Of a stretch of 64,000 nt of DNA, positions 60,341 to 64,000 are shown one piece after another. The stretch is from Cetobacterium sp050033475 (GTDB lineage: Bacteria; Fusobacteriota; Fusobacteriia; Fusobacteriales; Fusobacteriaceae). Below the pieces are notes generated by a model. The model ran no database searches. It saw only the letters and a list, made by a program, of their open reading frames with translations, and was not told the DNA's origin. Positions within the stretch are counted from its first letter, which is position 1; each line of letters opens with the position of its first letter. Location of the stretch: positions 558,001 through 622,000 of the forward strand of contig NZ_CP188319.1 in assembly GCF_050033475.1 (NCBI RefSeq). Direction: 5' to 3'. The translations under genes and the position numbers were made by a program.

Positions 60341-61738
60341 ATGTTCTTTAAAATACATATTTTTATTTCAACTGTATTTTTATTCTTTTGTACTTTAGTT
60401 TATGGAGCACCACCACCAGAGAATACACCTATTGGAACTACAGCTAAACTTTCCTATATGGGAGCGGAAATAGAATCAAATTTAGTTGTAACATATGTAG
60501 TTTATGGGGATGCGGATATAAGTGTAAGAAAAGAATGGGGAGTAGGGAATTCTGATGGGAATCAATTGATGATTTTCAGAATTGCCAATGGTGGTTGGAG
60601 AAATGGAAAGGATTTGCTTCTAAGGGATGACTTGAAAAATAAGTACGAAATAGTTGGAAGTACAGGAATCTGGATTCCGTTTGGAGAAACAGGAGAAAAG
60701 ATTGTAACTCTTGCGGAGGATGGAGATGAATCACAGGATAAAAATGTAAATCTAAAATATGTGGATGGGGTTTTAACATTGCTTGTGAAAGATGTTCCTG
60801 GTCATCACTTAGAGTCTGATCCAGGGGGATTTGTGGGGGTTTATGTTAAACCTCAAGGGGATATTCCAGCGGGAAGTATATTAACAAATATAGGAGAATA
60901 CGAATATTTTAATGGACCGGAAAAAATAACAAATTTAAAGACAAATAGTTTGTTATATATAGTTCCAATAATAGCTAAGGCAGAATTTACTGGAGAAACA
61001 AAGGAGTATGGAATTTCAGGGGAGAGTTTCATATTTAAAAATAAGTTAAAAAATATTGGAAATACTGAGGATATTTTTGAAATATCCTTAGAAAATAATG
61101 GATTTCCTCAGGATAGTATTATAGGGATTGGAAAAAATAGTAATGGAAATTTTGTACTATTGGAGGATAAAAATAAAAATGGAACAGTGGAAACAGATAG
61201 TTTAAAACCAGGAGAGGAAATAGAAATTCAATTAAAAGTACAAACGACATCTAGTGATTTGACAAAAAATAATATTTTAGTTGAAAAGGTAGCAAAAAGT
61301 CTCAATGTTCCAAGCTATTCTACAAGGGCTCAAGATAAAATAATACAATTGGAATCTTCAATTTCTTCTGCAGCATTTATTAAGTATCAAGGTTTAGATG
61401 CCAATGGAGATAATAAAATTGATGGAGAATATACAGAAAATCTTCAGAAGGGAAATCCTGGAGATAAGATATTTTATAAATTGGTATTTAAAAATATAGG
61501 AACAGATATATTGAAGGATATTTATATAGAGGATACAATTCCAAGCTACACAAAGATGAGCTATGGAGATGGAACTTTAAAGGAAGGTGGTAAACCTATA
61601 TTTAAACTGAGTGACGGAACAGTGGGAGAAGTTATTGATAAACCACCTGCTGGATTCAATGGAACATTGAGAGTAAACTTTGGTCATATAAATCCTGGGG
61701 AATATATTGAGATATATTACAATGTGAAAATAGATTGA
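60341..61738 (+). CDS. Exported DUF11-type protein (465 residues)
   Basis: Signal peptide about 1-23 (CTLVYG-APPPEN), then the shared NTPIGTTAKLSY motif. One A-type module follows (about 50-205: STGIWIPFGETG, AEDGDE, DGVLTLLV). A B-like module with a degenerate metal loop (EDKNKNGTVETD, about 265-280) comes next, and then the closing module (about 345-465: KYQGLDANGDNKIDGEY, GDKIFYKLVFKNIG, SYTKMSYGDGT, ending YYNVKID). It is a compact version of the giant protein: one copy each of A, B and the end. Confidence 0.8.
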   Translation: MFFKIHIFISTVFLFFCTLVYGAPPPENTPIGTTAKLSYMGAEIESNLVVTYVVYGDADISVRKEWGVGNSDGNQLMIFRIANGGWRNGKDLLLRDDLKNKYEIVGSTGIWIPFGETGEKIVTLAEDGDESQDKNVNLKYVDGVLTLLVKDVPGHHLESDPGGFVGVYVKPQGDIPAGSILTNIGEYEYFNGPEKITNLKTNSLLYIVPIIAKAEFTGETKEYGISGESFIFKNKLKNIGNTEDIFEISLENNGFPQDSIIGIGKNSNGNFVLLEDKNKNGTVETDSLKPGEEIEIQLKVQTTSSDLTKNNILVEKVAKSLNVPSYSTRAQDKIIQLESSISSAAFIKYQGLDANGDNKIDGEYTENLQKGNPGDKIFYKLVFKNIGTDILKDIYIEDTIPSYTKMSYGDGTLKEGGKPIFKLSDGTVGEVIDKPPAGFNGTLRVNFGHINPGEYIEIYYNVKID

Positions 61739-61758
61739 GGTAGGGGAGTTGAGTAATA

Positions 61759-63567
61759 ATGAAGGGGTTATTTGTACTATTTTTTATTTTTATGATAAAT
61801 AGAAATATATATACGGCTCCAGTGCCAGCTCCAGCAAATACCAATATAGGAGCTCAGGCAGTTGTAACCTATACCAAAGCTTCTGGAGAAAGGGTACTAT
61901 CCAGTTCTAACCCTGTAAGTACAAAGATAAATGAAGTTGTGGCCTTTGAATTGACAGGATTTTCAGCAGAAATTAAGGCAGATTCCAATGGAAATATAGA
62001 TATTCCCTACAGAATAGATAATCAAGGAAATATAAAGGATAGTTATATAATAGGTTTTGGAGATCCAACATACTTTAAAGAGGGAAAATTTATAATAGAT
62101 GAAAATAATAATGGAACTATTGATAGTAATGAAACTAGAGAATTGGAGATTTTAGGTCCAAATAGTTATAAAACACCTCCAGTGGATTTAGGAGGAAGTA
62201 TAAACTTCCATTTTGTAGGAAAATTGAGAGAAAATATAGAAGGTGCAAACTTGGATTTAAGTTTGAAGGCAAGTAGTACTGTGAGTAATACTTTGATGGG
62301 GACAACTCCAACAAAGATAATATTACAGGATATAAGCGAAGTTAGAATTAGGAAATCCATAGAATATGATGAAAGTAAAAAGCAGTTATATTTTACATTT
62401 AAATTTTATAATGGCCATTCTGACGATATAAAGGATATAGAACTAGAGGATACAATTGATAAAAATTTTATAATCAATAGTTATACGGGATATTGGATTC
62501 CTTTTGGAACCAATGAGAAAAAAGCAGTTACTTTTTTTAAGGATGGTTATGAGACAGAGGCTCCTGAGGTTGAAGTGGATTTATTGAGTAATTTTTTAAA
62601 TTTTAAATTGAAGAAAATACCTGGAAATACTCTGCAAACTTCACCTGGAGGGATTTTATATATACCTTTTATAATAAATCCAAAATTACCTGAAGATACA
62701 ATTTTAAAGAATACAGGACTTTATACTTATAACACAGGGTTAGGAAGAAGTAATAAATTTTCAACAAATGAGATTACCTATGTAATACCATATATGTCTA
62801 AGTTATCTTTAATAGGTCAAACATTGGTAGAAAAAGATCCTGCAAAAAAATATACATTTCATAATATTGCTAAAAACGAGGGAAATAGTGCAGATCTTTA
62901 TAGTGTAAGTGCTGTTAATAAAATAAATTTTCCAGAGGGAACACTTTTTACTTTTAAAATAAAGAATCAAGATGGAACTTTGGTAAATATGGGAGATAAC
63001 GATGGTGATGGGGTTATAGATACGGGGTATATTGAACCAGGACAGAGTTTAGATATATATTTAGAAGTTGAATTTCCTGGGGATGTTTATAGTTTGGATC
63101 AAACATATAGTGTAAATAAATTATTAGTAAGTAAGAAAAATCCTAACTATAGAGTTTCTGTGGCAGATACCCTAAGGGGAGACTTAAAAGAAGATGAGGT
63201 AGGATTTAAAAAGATGCAAAGTGTTAGAGGAGGGGCTTATACAGAGGGAACAGTGGATTTAATAGAGGGCGAGACTATTTTATATAAATTTATAATAACT
63301 AGAAATAAATCAGAACCAATACCTGGAGAATTAACATTTAAGGATAAAATACCAAGTAATACAATATTAAATAAAGAGGGTGGTTTAATAGAGGGAGGCA
63401 AACCTTTTCTTGTAGTAAAAAGAGAAGGAACTATTCTTTATGGACCAGTAGAGATACCAGAGGTATCAGGAAGTTTAGTACAAAAATTTGATGGAGCTAT
63501 ATTAAGTAATTGGAAAAATGCAGAAGATGTTATAGAAATATACTTCAACGTTAAGGTTATACAGTAA
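61759..63567 (+). CDS. Exported DUF11-type protein (602 residues)
   Basis: Signal peptide of about 19-20 residues (FIFMINRNIYT-APVP), then the shared PANTNIGAQAVVTYT motif. A B-type module (about 55-185) has the loop IIDENNNGTIDSNE. An A-type module (about 190-345) has TGYWIPFGTNEKKAVTFFKDGYE. A second B-like module has GDNDGDGVIDTGY (near 413). The closing module ends EIYFNVKVIQ. Sequence is clearly diverged from the giant protein, so this is an old paralogue and not a recent copy. It starts 20 nt after the 465-residue gene. Confidence 0.8.
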   Translation: MKGLFVLFFIFMINRNIYTAPVPAPANTNIGAQAVVTYTKASGERVLSSSNPVSTKINEVVAFELTGFSAEIKADSNGNIDIPYRIDNQGNIKDSYIIGFGDPTYFKEGKFIIDENNNGTIDSNETRELEILGPNSYKTPPVDLGGSINFHFVGKLRENIEGANLDLSLKASSTVSNTLMGTTPTKIILQDISEVRIRKSIEYDESKKQLYFTFKFYNGHSDDIKDIELEDTIDKNFIINSYTGYWIPFGTNEKKAVTFFKDGYETEAPEVEVDLLSNFLNFKLKKIPGNTLQTSPGGILYIPFIINPKLPEDTILKNTGLYTYNTGLGRSNKFSTNEITYVIPYMSKLSLIGQTLVEKDPAKKYTFHNIAKNEGNSADLYSVSAVNKINFPEGTLFTFKIKNQDGTLVNMGDNDGDGVIDTGYIEPGQSLDIYLEVEFPGDVYSLDQTYSVNKLLVSKKNPNYRVSVADTLRGDLKEDEVGFKKMQSVRGGAYTEGTVDLIEGETILYKFIITRNKSEPIPGELTFKDKIPSNTILNKEGGLIEGGKPFLVVKREGTILYGPVEIPEVSGSLVQKFDGAILSNWKNAEDVIEIYFNVKVIQ

Positions 63568-63605
63568 AAGTCTTACCTATACTAGGGAAATAATGGGAGG
63601 GCCTT

Positions 63606-64000
63606 ATGAGGGGAAAATTTTTACTTTTTTTTCTATTGATGTCCTCCTTATTACTGGGAGATGGGAATATGATTGTGGAAAATATAGGAGTGTTAGAGCA
63701 TAATGGTCAAACACACTATTCCAATAAGGTCTCAGGAAACCTAAGGTTGGTAAGATTGGGTACCACCATAACCAGTGATAAGGATAGGGTTAAAGTAGGA
63801 GAGATTATAGGATTCAATATAAAAGTAAAGAATTTTTATACGGATGATGTAGGAAATTTCATAACAACAATTGTTTTACCTGGAGGATTTACATTTTTAA
63901 AGAATAGTGCCCATGTGGATAAGGGAAAGATAGTTACAACCATGGGAGAAGGTGGAGCTATTAAGGTGGCTCATACTGGAAAATTAAGAAATGGTGAGGA
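63606..64000 (+). CDS. Exported DUF11-like protein, 3' end outside window
   Basis: The frame is open from the ATG at 63606, with GGGAGG 7 nt upstream, to the window end. It begins with a signal peptide (MRGKFLLFFLLMSSLLLG). Next is an Ig-like segment with VKVGEIIGFNIKVKNFYTDDVGNF and TIVLPGGFTFLKNSAHVDKGKI, similar in layout to DUF11 modules. It lies 38 nt after the 602-residue gene, so it is the fifth gene of the cluster. Function and total length unknown. Confidence 0.7.
   Translation, partial: MRGKFLLFFLLMSSLLLGDGNMIVENIGVLEHNGQTHYSNKVSGNLRLVRLGTTITSDKDRVKVGEIIGFNIKVKNFYTDDVGNFITTIVLPGGFTFLKNSAHVDKGKIVTTMGEGGAIKVAHTGKLRNGE

Overview
The window is a low-GC bacterial chromosome segment. The 16S/23S genes, a six-gene Rnf complex, GyrA with Ala79/Gly83 (Fusobacterium-type numbering), and exported proteins without LPXTG anchors fit the Fusobacteriota (Fusobacteriaceae; Fusobacterium, Cetobacterium or a relative). 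The genus cannot be fixed without an alignment. No tRNA, CRISPR array or insertion sequence was seen.

Left arm (1-27228), almost all minus strand. It begins with the end of hemL overlapping a precorrin-2 dehydrogenase gene (+). Rubrerythrin, an orphan PTS EIIC, anaerobic cobaltochelatase cbiK and ridA (+) follow. Then come rnfCDGEAB, pth, an Fe-S L-serine dehydratase, pheST, a phosphodiesterase, a Usp-like protein, gyrA, gyrB, a DciA-like gene, recF, an S4 protein (yaaA), ptsI, ptsH, and a 602-residue plasmid-type replication initiator (Rep). Read 5'->3', much of this is one long co-directional series.

Origin (27229-27907). Gene polarity flips here, in the order gyrA-gyrB-dciA-recF-yaaA | rpmH-rnpA-yidD-yidC-jag-mnmE-mnmG, the classic oriC neighbourhood. 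dnaA and dnaN are missing from their usual place between yaaA and rpmH. Instead there is the Rep gene and about 0.7 kb of AT-rich DNA. It holds five direct 18-bp iteron-like repeats (TGTATAtrAACAwTAATA) and several copies of a second motif (TTTTCAAGGGTTTGAG). More copies of the 18-mer are scattered within about 8 kb on either side, several of them in intergenic regions. I read this as a possible iteron/Rep-driven chromosomal origin. It is the most interesting item in the window.

Right arm (27908-64000), almost all plus strand. Genes include mfd, mazG, rqcP, ispE, spoVG, an SLH/coiled-coil envelope protein and pgi. Two essentially identical 16S-23S-5S operons follow, separated by only about 2.7 kb that carries a small Pro/Ala/Glu-rich exported protein, a DUF11-like secreted protein and an Nramp metal transporter. 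After the second rRNA operon lies a co-directional cluster of exported DUF11-type repeat proteins of 143, 2244, 465 and 602 residues plus one running off the end. The 2244-residue protein has an A-B-B super-repeat of about 1.2 kb, and one 413-bp stretch is duplicated perfectly.
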